DNA of 64,000 nt, taken from the NCBI RefSeq assembly GCF_900111825.1, contig NZ_FOJM01000001.1, positions 514,989 to 578,988 of the forward strand. The letters run 5' to 3'. The DNA comes from Pedobacter suwonensis (GTDB lineage Bacteria > Bacteroidota > Bacteroidia > Sphingobacteriales > Sphingobacteriaceae). Each line of letters starts with the position of its first letter. Positions within the stretch are counted from its first letter, which is position 1. This document shows, one piece after another, positions 51,822 to 60,662 of this stretch. The translations under genes and the position numbers were made by a program. The notes below the pieces were generated by a model. The model had not been told where the DNA came from. It searched no databases and saw only the letters and a list, made by a program, of their open reading frames with translations.

Positions 51822-52547
51822 ATGATTAGGTGTATAGCCATTGATGACCAGCAAAACTCGATATTGGGTCTTGAAAAATATATAGCAGATACGCCAAATA
51901 TGGAACTCCTGGCTAGCTACACCGATCCGATGGCAGCTTTGAGCGAACTCAAAAATATCGATCTGGTAGATGTAATCTTTATGGACATTGAAATGCCACA
52001 GCTTTCAGGCATTGAACTTTCTAAAGCAATCCGCTCCAAAACCAGAAAACTTATTTTTACTACCTCGCATGCGGAATATGCCTATGAAGCTTTCGAAGCA
52101 GAGGCAGATGCTTATCTACTCAAACCTTACGGCTATGCTAAATTTGCCTTAACGCTAAACCGTGTTTTTGGAGAGGAGATAGAAGATTTTGCGCAGGAAT
52201 CCTACTTCTTCGTCAAGAATAAATCTGAAGCACATAAAGCTGTTTTAGTACGATATGCAGATATTATCGCGTTTGAAAGTTTTCACAACTACATCAAAAT
52301 ACATACAACAGAAAAAGTGATTATTGCTTATTTAAGCCTGAAAGATGTTAAAGAGCAGCTAAATATAGAAAAAGGCTTTATTCAATTGCACAGAGGTTAT
52401 ATTATTTCCATCAATCATATCTCACATGTTGAAGGTACAAGGATCACACTTTCTAACCAAACCAGCTTTACCGTTGGCGATCTGTACTATAATGATTTCC
52501 GTGATTTTTTTGCTGATAAACTGGTAACCAGCAAACGAAGCAAATAA
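51822..52547 (+). CDS. LytTR-family response regulator, orphan
   Basis: This 241-residue regulator starts with a receiver domain: acidic pair D8-D9, phosphoacceptor D55 in DVIFMDIEMP, then FTTSHAEYAYEAF and the LLKP lysine near 104. A LytTR DNA-binding domain spans about 140-238 (YADIIAFESFHNYIKIHT; FIQLHRGYIISINHISHVEG; TVGDLYYNDFRDFF). A clear Shine-Dalgarno AAAGGAG lies ten bases before the ATG. Bacteroidota LytTR regulators normally sit beside a membrane histidine kinase, which is absent here, so its kinase must be encoded elsewhere. Confidence 0.93.
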   Translation: MIRCIAIDDQQNSILGLEKYIADTPNMELLASYTDPMAALSELKNIDLVDVIFMDIEMPQLSGIELSKAIRSKTRKLIFTTSHAEYAYEAFEAEADAYLLKPYGYAKFALTLNRVFGEEIEDFAQESYFFVKNKSEAHKAVLVRYADIIAFESFHNYIKIHTTEKVIIAYLSLKDVKEQLNIEKGFIQLHRGYIISINHISHVEGTRITLSNQTSFTVGDLYYNDFRDFFADKLVTSKRSK

Positions 52548-52601
52548 GGTTTTCGTATCACATAACGTGCAGGACACGATTGACGAGATCAGGAAGAAGG
52601 A

Positions 52602-52638
52602 GTTATATCATAAAACTTCATCACTTTTATGATATAAC
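52602..52638. terminator. Intrinsic terminator between convergent genes
   Basis: GTTATATCATAAAA and TTTTATGATATAAC form a perfect 14-bp stem around a nine-base loop. The plus side continues CTCTCTTTT, weakly U-rich. It closes the LytTR gene and may also stop the histone-like gene from the other side. Confidence 0.75.
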
Positions 52639-52657
52639 CTCTCTTTTAAGCGGTAAA

Positions 52658-52837
52658 TTATTTTGCGCTGTTTTTTTTATCGGTTACTTCAGCTCTGATT
52701 TCCTGGGCCAGAACTTTTAAGTCTTGCATAGCTTTACGTACGCGTGTACCAGCAGCTGCATTACCGCCATCATAAAATTTGGTTACGTCTGCTTCAACTG
52801 AAGAGATTAAATCTTGCACTTTTTTAAATTTGTCCAT
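52658..52837 (-). CDS. Histone H1-like small protein
   Basis: I translated this frame directly; it is 59 residues, shorter than most gene finders report. It begins MDKFKKVQDLISSVEADV and continues KFYDGGNAAAGTRVRKAMQDL, then KVLAQEIRAEV and a lysine-rich end. This matches the short histone H1-like (Hc1-type) proteins common in Bacteroidota, thought to bind DNA or act as nucleoid proteins. It stands alone, convergent with the LytTR regulator. Confidence 0.85.
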   Translation of the reverse strand: MDKFKKVQDLISSVEADVTKFYDGGNAAAGTRVRKAMQDLKVLAQEIRAEVTDKKNSAK

Positions 52838-53133
52838 AATTTTCTTTTGTAGGGATGATCTACATCCATTAGTTAAATAATATCACTTTCCGCTAGCAAT
52901 AAACGGGCCGCAAAACTATTGTTTTTATAAGTTAAACTAACGTTTTTGCTACATCATTATTACAAACTACCTCAAAAAAACAGTGCAGTAACGAAGTATG
53001 GTAACAAAAATAGCTGCCGCAACACACAAAAGCTTCCTCATTTTTAACGCTTTAAGCGTAGTGCCTGCTGTCGTCAAAAAAATTAAAATCGAGCCATTTA
53101 ATTTTGTAATTATGTCTTATCTTGGTTGGAAAT

Positions 53134-54345
53134 ATGCAGTCGTTAAATCTTCTCATTTGCACCACTTGTTTATTACTACTCACCTTCTCCATACATCTCT
53201 TTTTTGCGAAAAAGGGCAATAGGTTTTTAAACCTATTGCTTTCCCTTGTATTTTTCGCACGTTTCGGACAGATCTTCACCTCGTTGCTTTTCAAAGCTGG
53301 TCAACCCGAGGCTTTGGCCATCTTCCATCAAACGTTTACACCGTTTTATTATGCTGCCCCAGCTTGTTTTTATTTATATGTTACAGGCTTTCTTCAGCAC
53401 CGTAAACGGTTACAAAAAATAGAATGGCTTCATTTTATACCAGCTTTACTGGCCGTTATCCATGTTATCCCCTGGCATCTTTCCGTTATGCCTGATTGGA
53501 ATTTGGTGGGAACACAGTTAGCCCAGAAAGGATACTTCTTTTTAAATGTAAAAACGGGGCTTTTTCCGCCATACTTCCATTATATATTTCGGCCATTAAT
53601 GGTCATTTGTTATTTATGTGCCAGTTGGATTGCGGTCATCCGCCTCAAAAACAAACCTCAACAGTTCTTCGATAGCGAAGGCAGAAAATGGATCATCTTT
53701 TTTCTAAGGATCGGAACTTTTTTTCAGGTGTTTGGTCTGGCGCCCTTTATGTTAAAATACCTGAATATACCGTATGTTAATACCTATTTTATCGTATTAA
53801 ACTGTTTGGCCCTGCTGCTTATTTTGTGGTATACGCTTCACAAGCCTTATATTTTTTATGGCTATTTGCTGGTGGCGGTAAACTGGACTAAAAAACCTGA
53901 AGCCGGGGAAAACAGCACTGATGACCTAATAGTTCCTTTAAAAACAGAAAATCTGATACCTAGCCCTTCAAAAGCTAAAAAGTTTAACCTTTTAGATGAG
54001 CAGTTGGCAGACTATGCCCTCGCCATGAAAGAAATAATGGAAAGGGAGCAGCTCTACCTCCTTCACGATTTTCAGATTATGGACCTGGCGGCAAAACTTA
54101 ACCTGCCGATCCATCACTGTTCTTTTGTAATCAACAAACACATCGGCAAAAATTTCCGCGATTGGATAAACGGTTACCGGATTGATCATTTTTTGAAACA
54201 ATATCCCCTAAAATCAGATAAAATAACCATCGAAGCCATGGCCTCAGAAGCTGGCTTTAAAAGTCACGCCACTTTTTATAACGCATTTAAAAAGGAAACA
54301 GGATTAATGCCAACTGCCTATTTTGCACAGGAAATGAGTTATTAA
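53134..54345 (+). CDS. Membrane-anchored AraC-family regulator
   Basis: With the ATG at 53134 it has 403 residues; an upstream TTG at 53122 would add four. About seven hydrophobic helices fill the first 230 residues (LLICTTCLLLLTFSIHLFF; LLLSLVFFARFGQIFTSLLF; FYYAAPACFYLYVTGFL). The C-terminal AraC/HTH_18 domain starts near 300, with LHDFQIMDLAAKLNLPIHHCSFVINKHIGKNFRDWIN and IEAMASEAGFKSHATFYNAFKKETG. Such proteins sense signals at the inner membrane and bind DNA directly. No partner gene is adjacent. Confidence 0.88.
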   Translation: MQSLNLLICTTCLLLLTFSIHLFFAKKGNRFLNLLLSLVFFARFGQIFTSLLFKAGQPEALAIFHQTFTPFYYAAPACFYLYVTGFLQHRKRLQKIEWLHFIPALLAVIHVIPWHLSVMPDWNLVGTQLAQKGYFFLNVKTGLFPPYFHYIFRPLMVICYLCASWIAVIRLKNKPQQFFDSEGRKWIIFFLRIGTFFQVFGLAPFMLKYLNIPYVNTYFIVLNCLALLLILWYTLHKPYIFYGYLLVAVNWTKKPEAGENSTDDLIVPLKTENLIPSPSKAKKFNLLDEQLADYALAMKEIMEREQLYLLHDFQIMDLAAKLNLPIHHCSFVINKHIGKNFRDWINGYRIDHFLKQYPLKSDKITIEAMASEAGFKSHATFYNAFKKETGLMPTAYFAQEMSY

Positions 54346-54517
54346 CCCGTCAAATAACCATTTTGTAGTCTAACTATCGTATCGTTAGAGATGACAAAAC
54401 ACCTCATTCGTGAGTGTAGACCACAAACAGGATACCTTTGATTCTGGAATATTACAAGTGTATATCATTTCAATTGAATATGCTGGTACTATATGCTGTA
54501 ATCAATATTAGTTTCAT

Positions 54518-55117
54518 ATGCACAACTCGACATCTTATTTACGTCCCCTCTTTAATTATCTTGAGCAATTTTGTCCTTTATCAAATGTGATCAAAGCCCA
54601 ACATGAAAGATCCTGCAAGCTTATCCATGTAAAGAAAAATAAATATATTCTTTCACCACTGGATAGTAATGCTTCTCTATATTTTTTGATAAGCGGGGTT
54701 GTACGTGGTTTTGTCCGCGATGGTAAAAAAGATATTAGTACCTGGTTCAGTTTAGGAAATGAATTAATAAGCGCTATACGTCACCCCGACCAGCAGTCTG
54801 GTCCTTCTATAGAATATCTTCAGGCCCTTGAAGACTGCAAGCTCATCTGCATTCCATACACTTTAATGGATTTCCTGTACAATAACTATCCTGAGACTAA
54901 CCTGATCGGCAGAAAGCTGATGGAACGGCATCATTATGCGGCCTCAGAGCGCGCAATACTGTCGCGCATTCCCAAAGCTACCGGCAGATACCGCAAACTT
55001 CAGGAGAGTGGCCTCGATATCGACCGAATACCACAGCGTTACCTGGCCAGTTACCTGGGGGTACGTGGAGAAACCATGAGCAGAATAAGAAGTAAGATTT
55101 TGGAACCAAATTATTAA
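54518..55117 (+). CDS. Crp/Fnr-family regulator
   Basis: This 199-residue regulator has a cyclic-nucleotide-binding-like beta-barrel at about 20-120 (YILSPLDSNASLYFLISGVVRGFV; KDISTWFSLGNELISAI). A C-terminal winged helix holds IPQRYLASYLGVRGETMSRIRSKIL. Typical Crp ligand residues (RxS) are not evident, and there are no Fnr-type cysteine clusters. This fits the Bacteroidota group of Crp-like regulators of unknown ligand. It stands alone before methionine aminopeptidase. Confidence 0.85.
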   Translation: MHNSTSYLRPLFNYLEQFCPLSNVIKAQHERSCKLIHVKKNKYILSPLDSNASLYFLISGVVRGFVRDGKKDISTWFSLGNELISAIRHPDQQSGPSIEYLQALEDCKLICIPYTLMDFLYNNYPETNLIGRKLMERHHYAASERAILSRIPKATGRYRKLQESGLDIDRIPQRYLASYLGVRGETMSRIRSKILEPNY

Positions 55118-55310
55118 AACGCACCCAAGTATTCCGGCAAACTTATAGCTAAACGCCAATGCTTTCAGTATATAGTTCACAGATCCTGGTTTTCGGTAAA
55201 GGAGTATATTTTTTTTAGCAATGAATATCAGGAGTGGTCACAGGAGCATGAACGTTACCCCACCATAAGGTATACGAAGATAAAAATAGCACGCTTTCAG
55301 CTTCTTTTGC

Positions 55311-55318
55311 TAAATTTG
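55311..55318 (+). promoter_or_regulatory. Promoter -7 element of map, leaderless start likely
   Basis: TAAATTTG is an exact TAnnTTTG match ending five bases before the map ATG. Transcription would start at or within a few bases of the start codon, implying a leaderless mRNA. Confidence 0.6.
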
Positions 55319-55323
55319 CAGCA

Positions 55324-56124
55324 ATGATTTTATATAAAACCAACGAAGAAGTAGAACTGATGCAGATTAGCGCACTATTGGTGAGCGATACCCTTGCAGA
55401 AGTAGCTAAAATATTAAAGCCTGGCATCACCACCCTCGAAATAGACCGGTTAGCCAACGAATTTATTATGGATAATGGTGCTGTTCCATCCTTTTACAAT
55501 TACAATGGCTTTCCTTTTCATATTATCACCTCGGTAAATGATGTAGTGGTACATGGTTTCCCTAACAAGGATGAATTGAAAGATGGTGATATTATTTCAG
55601 TGGATGTTGGCACGATTAAAAACGGTTTTCACGGTGATCATGCTTATACTTTCATCATAGGCGAAGTATCGCCCGAAATATTAAACCTGGTAAAAACGAC
55701 CAAAGAGTCGCTTTTTCTGGGGATTAAGGAAGCTGTTGTGGGCAAACGCATCGGCGATATCAGTGCAGCCATCCAAAGCTATAACGAAAAGCAGGGATAC
55801 GGCGTGGTAAGAGACCTGGTTGGCCACGGTTTGGGCAAAGAGATGCACGAAGATCCACAGGTGCCGAACTATGGCAGAAGAGGTACCGGTTTACTTTTAA
55901 GGGAAAATCTGGTGATGGCCATTGAACCGATGATCAATATGGGAAAAAAGGATGTTTTTCTGGATGAAGATGGCTGGACGATCAGGACGGCAGACGGAAG
56001 CATGTCTGTACATTTTGAACACGACGTTTGTGTTAAAAAAGGTGAGGCACTTATTCTTTCCAATTATGCACCTATTGAGGCCGCAGAAAAGCAAAACAGC
56101 AACCTGAACACTTCTTATTATTAA
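55324..56124 (+). CDS. map: Type I methionine aminopeptidase
   Basis: This 266-residue cytosolic metalloenzyme removes the initiator methionine. The metal and catalytic residues are in place: VVHGFPN (substrate His), SVDVGT and GFHGDHAYTF (two Asp ligands), LVGHGLGKEMHEDP (His ligand), AIEPM and SVHFEHDV (Glu ligands). The length is normal for type I. The first ATG fits family N-termini (YKTNEEVELMQ). It is monocistronic, with a promoter at 55311 and a terminator at 56134. Bacteroidota often carry another copy in the ribosomal protein operon, which is not in this window. Confidence 0.96.
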   Translation: MILYKTNEEVELMQISALLVSDTLAEVAKILKPGITTLEIDRLANEFIMDNGAVPSFYNYNGFPFHIITSVNDVVVHGFPNKDELKDGDIISVDVGTIKNGFHGDHAYTFIIGEVSPEILNLVKTTKESLFLGIKEAVVGKRIGDISAAIQSYNEKQGYGVVRDLVGHGLGKEMHEDPQVPNYGRRGTGLLLRENLVMAIEPMINMGKKDVFLDEDGWTIRTADGSMSVHFEHDVCVKKGEALILSNYAPIEAAEKQNSNLNTSYY

Positions 56125-56133
56125 TATAGCAGA

Positions 56134-56180
56134 AAACGCAAGGAACTCTGACTATTATCAGAATCCTTGCGTTTATTTGT
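56134..56180. terminator. Bidirectional terminator between map and AI-2E permease genes
   Basis: AAACGCAAGGA pairs with TCCTTGCGTTT, extended by CTCTG/CAGA, with T-rich ATTTGTTTCTTT after it. The A-run at the left gives a short U-run on the minus strand for the converging permease gene. Confidence 0.85.
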
Positions 56181-56205
56181 TTCTTTAAAATCTGTGATTT
56201 AGAAA

Positions 56206-57330
56206 CTATTCTTTTTCGGTTCCCGATTTGGTAGCCACCGGTTTTTTCTTTCTGAAAATAGGAAAAGTCATCGGACTTCTGGCCGGGCGCTCGTCGCCAA
56301 GCAATACACCCCATTGTTTAAATGATTCGGTACGATCGAATATAATTTTAAGCACGGCCACAATAGGCAAGGCCAGGAACATCCCGGAAATCCCGGCTAT
56401 ACTGCCGCCTATAAATACCCCGATAATTGCAAACAAAGCATTTATCTTCACCTTCGAGCCTACAATACGCGGCATCAGGATATTATTATCCAGAAACTGA
56501 ACAAAAGCAATTACACCTAAAACGGTAAGTACGGGCCATAACTCCTGCGATGAAGTAAGCGTTAACAGTACACCGATCACGTTACCGATTAAGGCACCTA
56601 CATAAGGGATCAGGTTTAATATCGCAAAGATTACCCCGATTAGCAGGGCATGTTTAATACCAATCAACATCAATATCCCCCCCAATAAAATGGTCATATA
56701 GGTAATCTGAATTAACAGTCCGATCAGATAACTTTTAATAATCGATTCAGTTTCATAAATGGCTTCTTTAACTTTCGGATGGTCATCCGCTTTAAACCAC
56801 ATGAAGATAAAACGCAAAATAATGTCTTTATAAAAAAGCATCAGGTAGATATAAATGGGTAATAAACCGATAAACACAAATATACCACTCAGAGTAACAG
56901 CAGCACCACCTGCCATTGATGTCCCCATGTTCATCAGGTCATCGCTTTTGGCCTGAATAAAGGCTTTTTGCTGTTTATCATTGTAATGGGTAATGCGACT
57001 GATCCAATCGCTTAACGAATTGATATGTTGTGTTACATTGGCCTTTATCTGCGGAAAATCTTTAACCAAAATTCCAATCTGGTTGGAGAAAAACCAAATA
57101 ATCAAAGCCACAAACAGGGCCACCAGCAAAATGGGTAAAATGATGGCTAACGATTCCGGCACTTTTTTTCTTTTTAAAAAGCGGTATGCGGGGAGCAGCA
57201 TAATGCTGATGAAAAAAGCCATCAATATTGGCATGATGATGTCTCGTCCGATCACCATCACCGCTGCAATGGCCATTAGGCCCAGTAATTCTATTGATCG
57301 TTTTACGGTTAGGGGTAATTTATTCGTCAT
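56206..57330 (-). CDS. AI-2E family transporter
   Basis: This 374-residue inner-membrane protein has about eight helices: two near the N-terminus (LLGLMAIAAVMVIGRDIIMPILMAFFISIMLLPAY), a long periplasmic or cytoplasmic loop (80-140), and a C-terminal bundle. Family blocks include GVIFAILNLIPYVGALIGNVIGVLL near 232 and PRIVGSKVKINALFAIIGVFIGG near 285. The family (formerly PerM/YdbO) contains permeases for varied substrates and Na+/H+ antiporters, so autoinducer-2 export should not be assumed. It ends convergent with map. Confidence 0.9.
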   Translation of the reverse strand: MTNKLPLTVKRSIELLGLMAIAAVMVIGRDIIMPILMAFFISIMLLPAYRFLKRKKVPESLAIILPILLVALFVALIIWFFSNQIGILVKDFPQIKANVTQHINSLSDWISRITHYNDKQQKAFIQAKSDDLMNMGTSMAGGAAVTLSGIFVFIGLLPIYIYLMLFYKDIILRFIFMWFKADDHPKVKEAIYETESIIKSYLIGLLIQITYMTILLGGILMLIGIKHALLIGVIFAILNLIPYVGALIGNVIGVLLTLTSSQELWPVLTVLGVIAFVQFLDNNILMPRIVGSKVKINALFAIIGVFIGGSIAGISGMFLALPIVAVLKIIFDRTESFKQWGVLLGDERPARSPMTFPIFRKKKPVATKSGTEKE

Positions 57331-57541
57331 AAAAAGCTTATTCTGATTTGAGATTTAAACACCGTCCGGTTTGAAATGTTTTGAATAATTGCTTTGCGTG
57401 TGGGGTTTAGCATTTGGCGGCGAGAATTATTTTAAAATTGGGAGCGTGGAGTTGCGAGACAATTAACCGGTTAACCAATTAAGCAGTTAACCCTAATTAA
57501 AAAAATTACTTCCCGTACACCATATCCCCATAGATTAGCCT

Positions 57542-57549
57542 TATTTTTG
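57542..57549 (+). promoter_or_regulatory. Promoter -7 element of mnmE
   Basis: TATTTTTG followed by CAGC matches the TAnnTTTG consensus. The ATG is 17 bases downstream, giving a short untranslated leader of roughly 12-14 bases without a Shine-Dalgarno site. Confidence 0.55.
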
Positions 57550-57566
57550 CAGCTTCAATACCCGAT

Positions 57567-58925
57567 ATGAACAATCAAGATACCATTATTGCTTTATCTA
57601 CTCCTTCAGGTTCCGGCGCCATCGGCGTAATCCGTTTATCCGGTCCGGATGCTATTTCATTGACCAATGCCGTATTTGCCGGAAAAGATTTAGAAAAGCA
57701 GGCCTCGCATACTTTACATTTTGGCCTGGTTAAAGATGGCGATCATATTGTGGATGAGGTGGTGACAGGTTTGTTTGTTGCCCCAAAATCTTATACAAAA
57801 GAAAATGTAGTCGAAATATCCTGCCATGGGTCTAACTACATTATCCAACAGATTATTAATCTGCTGATCAGCAAAGGTGCCCGGGCAGCCAAACCGGGTG
57901 AATTTACCTTACGTGCCTTTTTAAATGGCGCTTTCGACCTGAGTCAGGCAGAAGCAGTCGCCGATTTAATTGCCTCCAACTCCAGGGCATCGCATGATGT
58001 GGCCATGCAGCAGATGCGCGGCGGTTTCGCCAATGAATTAAAGGGCCTGCGTGAACAGCTGATCCATTTTGCTTCGATGATTGAGCTCGAACTCGATTTT
58101 GCTGAGGAAGATGTAGAATTTGCCAACCGCGAACAGCTTAAAAGCCTGGTAAACAAAATCAATTACGTTTTGCAACGCTTAATTTCCTCTTTTGAAATGG
58201 GAAATGTGATCAAAAACGGGGTTCCCATTGTTATTGCGGGTAAACCCAATGTAGGTAAATCTACCTTGTTAAATGCCCTTTTAAATGAAGAACGTGCCAT
58301 TGTTTCGGATATTGCTGGTACCACACGCGATACGATTGAAGATGAACTAACCATTGGCGGGGTAGTTTTCCGTTTTATCGATACTGCGGGAATCCGTGAT
58401 ACGGCCGATATTATTGAAGCTTTGGGTGTTGAACGTACGCTGGAGAAAATGAAACAGGCCAAACTGATCATTTATATGGCCGATGCTGCTCAAAGTGTCG
58501 CCGAAATTGAAGAGCAGATCCGCGGTTTAGCACAATTGGGCATCCCCTATTTAATTCTGGTCAATAAAGCCGAACTCCTTAGCGATATGCAGCGTAAAGC
58601 TTTAGAAGCGTTAAATGTGGTTTTTACTACAGCTAAAGAGAAACAGGGTATTGATGAACTCAAAACCACCTTACTGGAACAGGTTAACCTGCACCATATC
58701 AATACCAGTGAAACTTTGGTCACCAATATCCGCCATGTAGAAGCTTTAAAACAAACCGAACAGGCACTGCAAAGGGTTTTGGCGAATGTCGATAATCCGG
58801 TAACCTCTGATTTTTTAGCCATGGATATTAAACAGGCCCTGCATTACCTTGGTGAAATTACCGGTACCGTAACTACTGATGATTTGCTGGAGAATATTTT
58901 TACCAAGTTTTGTATCGGCAAATAG
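57567..58925 (+). CDS. mnmE: tRNA uridine-5-carboxymethylaminomethyl(34) synthesis GTPase MnmE
   Basis: This 452-residue enzyme works with MnmG to modify the wobble uridine of tRNAs. The N-terminal tetrahydrofolate-binding domain starts with TIIALSTPSGSGAIGVIRLSG. Helical segments follow, with PGEFTLRAFLNGAFDLSQAEAV. The G domain (about 215-370) has GKPNVGKST, the TTRDT switch, DTAGIRDT and NKAE. The C-terminus ends FCIGK, the conserved CxGK with the catalytic cysteine. Full length, single gene. Confidence 0.98.
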   Translation: MNNQDTIIALSTPSGSGAIGVIRLSGPDAISLTNAVFAGKDLEKQASHTLHFGLVKDGDHIVDEVVTGLFVAPKSYTKENVVEISCHGSNYIIQQIINLLISKGARAAKPGEFTLRAFLNGAFDLSQAEAVADLIASNSRASHDVAMQQMRGGFANELKGLREQLIHFASMIELELDFAEEDVEFANREQLKSLVNKINYVLQRLISSFEMGNVIKNGVPIVIAGKPNVGKSTLLNALLNEERAIVSDIAGTTRDTIEDELTIGGVVFRFIDTAGIRDTADIIEALGVERTLEKMKQAKLIIYMADAAQSVAEIEEQIRGLAQLGIPYLILVNKAELLSDMQRKALEALNVVFTTAKEKQGIDELKTTLLEQVNLHHINTSETLVTNIRHVEALKQTEQALQRVLANVDNPVTSDFLAMDIKQALHYLGEITGTVTTDDLLENIFTKFCIGK

Positions 58926-59270
58926 CCGATTAAACCCAAGCAAAACAAAATATACAACTGATAAACAAAACCTTACATATTTTTTTTTAAAATTTTGTGA
59001 CCGCAATAAAATTTATCTTCAATCTTTTACTGCGGCCGAACCTGTATTACTAGAGTACATATGCGCAATTCCATTGGTTTACAGCACTTGGAGCAAAACA
59101 AAAAGATTGCGGGTTGGTATGTTTATTCAATTACCAAATACCTTTGCAACAATACTTTCCAATCTGCTATATAACTGATTTTTTTCGTTAGTTTTAACCT
59201 TCCTGTTAATTCCCGTTTCACTTCTAAATTCAAGATAATAATCCAGTTCACTTTTTGCTTTGGAGTAGGT
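58926..59270. other. 345-base gap downstream of mnmE
   Basis: A T-rich tract at 58980-58990 may aid termination of mnmE. On the minus strand, the frame of the next gene stays open for 46 codons past its TAA (to 59130), with protein-like content (SELDYYLEFRSETGINRK). No start codon or family is recognised, so it may be a lost C-terminal extension or chance. Confidence 0.45.
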
Positions 59271-59657
59271 TTATGCGGCAATATTCCCATTGATATTTTG
59301 TTTTATGCATAACCTCAAAGTCATGACCCAAATAATTATAAACGGTATAAGTAGAAAAACAACTTCTGCTCTAAAAAAAACGTAACTCAAAAGGTAAATT
59401 AAAGGAAACCATAACAACGATTTACTAAAAAGATGGCTCTTTGTTAGGAAAGGTAGTATGATGATTCCCATATGGGATAACAATATTATTACCCATAAAA
59501 TGATGTTTCGTACATTATCCTCTCTTCCATCTTTAAGTATTTCAGGATAATCAATAAATTCCAACTGATAGATAAAAAACCAGTTCCTATTAATCGACAT
59601 GCCTATAAAAAGGCTGAGTAAGATCATCACAATTAATAAAAAATTTATCTTTGTCAT
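59271..59657 (-). CDS. Small four-helix membrane protein, unknown
   Basis: This 128-residue integral membrane protein has about four hydrophobic helices (FLLIVMILLSLFIGMSI; IILWVIILLSHMGIIILPFL; LLWFPLIYLLSYVFF; VVFLLIPFIIIWVMTL). One charged loop lies between the first two (LEFIDYPEILKDGREDN). I do not recognise a family. It stands apart, with 204 featureless bases to the next gene upstream. Base composition is more AT-rich than neighbouring genes, which suits a membrane protein but could also mark acquired DNA. Confidence 0.65.
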   Translation of the reverse strand: MTKINFLLIVMILLSLFIGMSINRNWFFIYQLEFIDYPEILKDGREDNVRNIILWVIILLSHMGIIILPFLTKSHLFSKSLLWFPLIYLLSYVFFRAEVVFLLIPFIIIWVMTLRLCIKQNINGNIAA

Positions 59658-59861
59658 AGTGATTCTAATTATATTTTTTTTTCAGGCTTCTGAATACTAA
59701 TTCCATATCTGGTGTGTCAAGCCCTGCAGTTTGCTGCAGCTCTACAACGCTCAGGCACAAAGCAACGTTCAGCTGATTTGGTCGGCTTTTGGAATTTACA
59801 TCATATTAGGCAGGTAGTCGCCGGTATAGCATTCGATTTTATAACTAAAGAAACAGCCAGA

Positions 59862-60578
59862 TTAAGGTCTAAAGTCAGCCTCGCTTACATCCGAATTGAT
59901 CTTCAGTTCAACAACAGTAAGGATTTGTGAACTATCCTTATCACCAATCTTCATCTCCGACGCAAAGGTAAGCCCTGAATATTTTTTATAAGCCATATAA
60001 AGTGTTGTAGCAAAACTGTTTTTATTGATGTCTTCTACCTTGTCATCACGCAGCAGCAACTTGCTTTCCTTGTCAAAATACAACAGCTGTACCAGCCCGC
60101 TTTTACGCTTTGCTCTGATCTTATAGCAGTCCTTTTCTCCCACCTTCTCTTCGCCAAGAAATTCAAGCGTCCACAGTTCGGGCATGATCCAATCGAGTTC
60201 ATTAAAAATATTTTTCCTGTCGAACTTGTCCTTAAATTCCGCAAGATCTGCTTTTTTCACCTCGCCGTTAACGGTTTCAAAAGCCGTTTTCCCATCGAAC
60301 CAATTTTGAAATACGGTCCTGCCTTTGTATACAATCTTAAAACTACCCTTATTTGGCAACAGTTCTTTTGTGATGTAATTTACCGCTCTGCCTTCCATTT
60401 CTGTTTTCATATTACTGTACAAAGTGGTAATACTACGGAGAAAAGATTCACCACCCATCGCTGCTATGCAGTTTTTAACAATGGCAATTGGATCAGGCTT
60501 TGCAACCTCCTGAGCCGGAAGCGTAGTGCCAAAAATGGTAAATAACAGTAAAATGGATATCGTTTTTGGAAACTTCAT
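59862..60578 (-). CDS. LolA-like periplasmic outer-membrane lipoprotein-sorting protein
   Basis: This 238-residue exported protein has a signal peptide ending near LPAQE (23). PDPIAIVKNCIAAMGGESFLRSITTLY is typical of the Bacteroidota LolA-like group. The remainder has the half-barrel strand pattern of the LolA/LppX fold (FKIVYKGRTVFQNWFDGKTAF; VGEKDCYKIRAKRKSGL; LYFDKESKLLLRDDKV). It may chaperone a lipid or lipoprotein across the periplasm, but it is probably not the main LolA. It follows the DUF805 gene by 84 bases on the same strand. Confidence 0.78.
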   Translation of the reverse strand: MKFPKTISILLLFTIFGTTLPAQEVAKPDPIAIVKNCIAAMGGESFLRSITTLYSNMKTEMEGRAVNYITKELLPNKGSFKIVYKGRTVFQNWFDGKTAFETVNGEVKKADLAEFKDKFDRKNIFNELDWIMPELWTLEFLGEEKVGEKDCYKIRAKRKSGLVQLLYFDKESKLLLRDDKVEDINKNSFATTLYMAYKKYSGLTFASEMKIGDKDSSQILTVVELKINSDVSEADFRP

Positions 60579-60662
60579 GTTTTTTACGGGTTGAACGTTT
60601 TATTTTAAATGATTGGGTTTATTTATCGTATTGATTTTGGTCTTGTTTTATTCCTGAAAAGC

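Noticed and set aside
51663..51854. 63-residue minus-strand frame
   Set aside because: It overlaps the start and Shine-Dalgarno site of the LytTR regulator gene and lacks supporting features.
52998..53222. 74-residue plus-strand frame before the membrane AraC gene
   Set aside because: It overlaps the AraC gene in another frame; composition is not convincing.
56206..57330. Quorum-sensing AI-2 exporter
   Set aside because: Family membership alone does not establish AI-2 transport; no lux-type genes are nearby.
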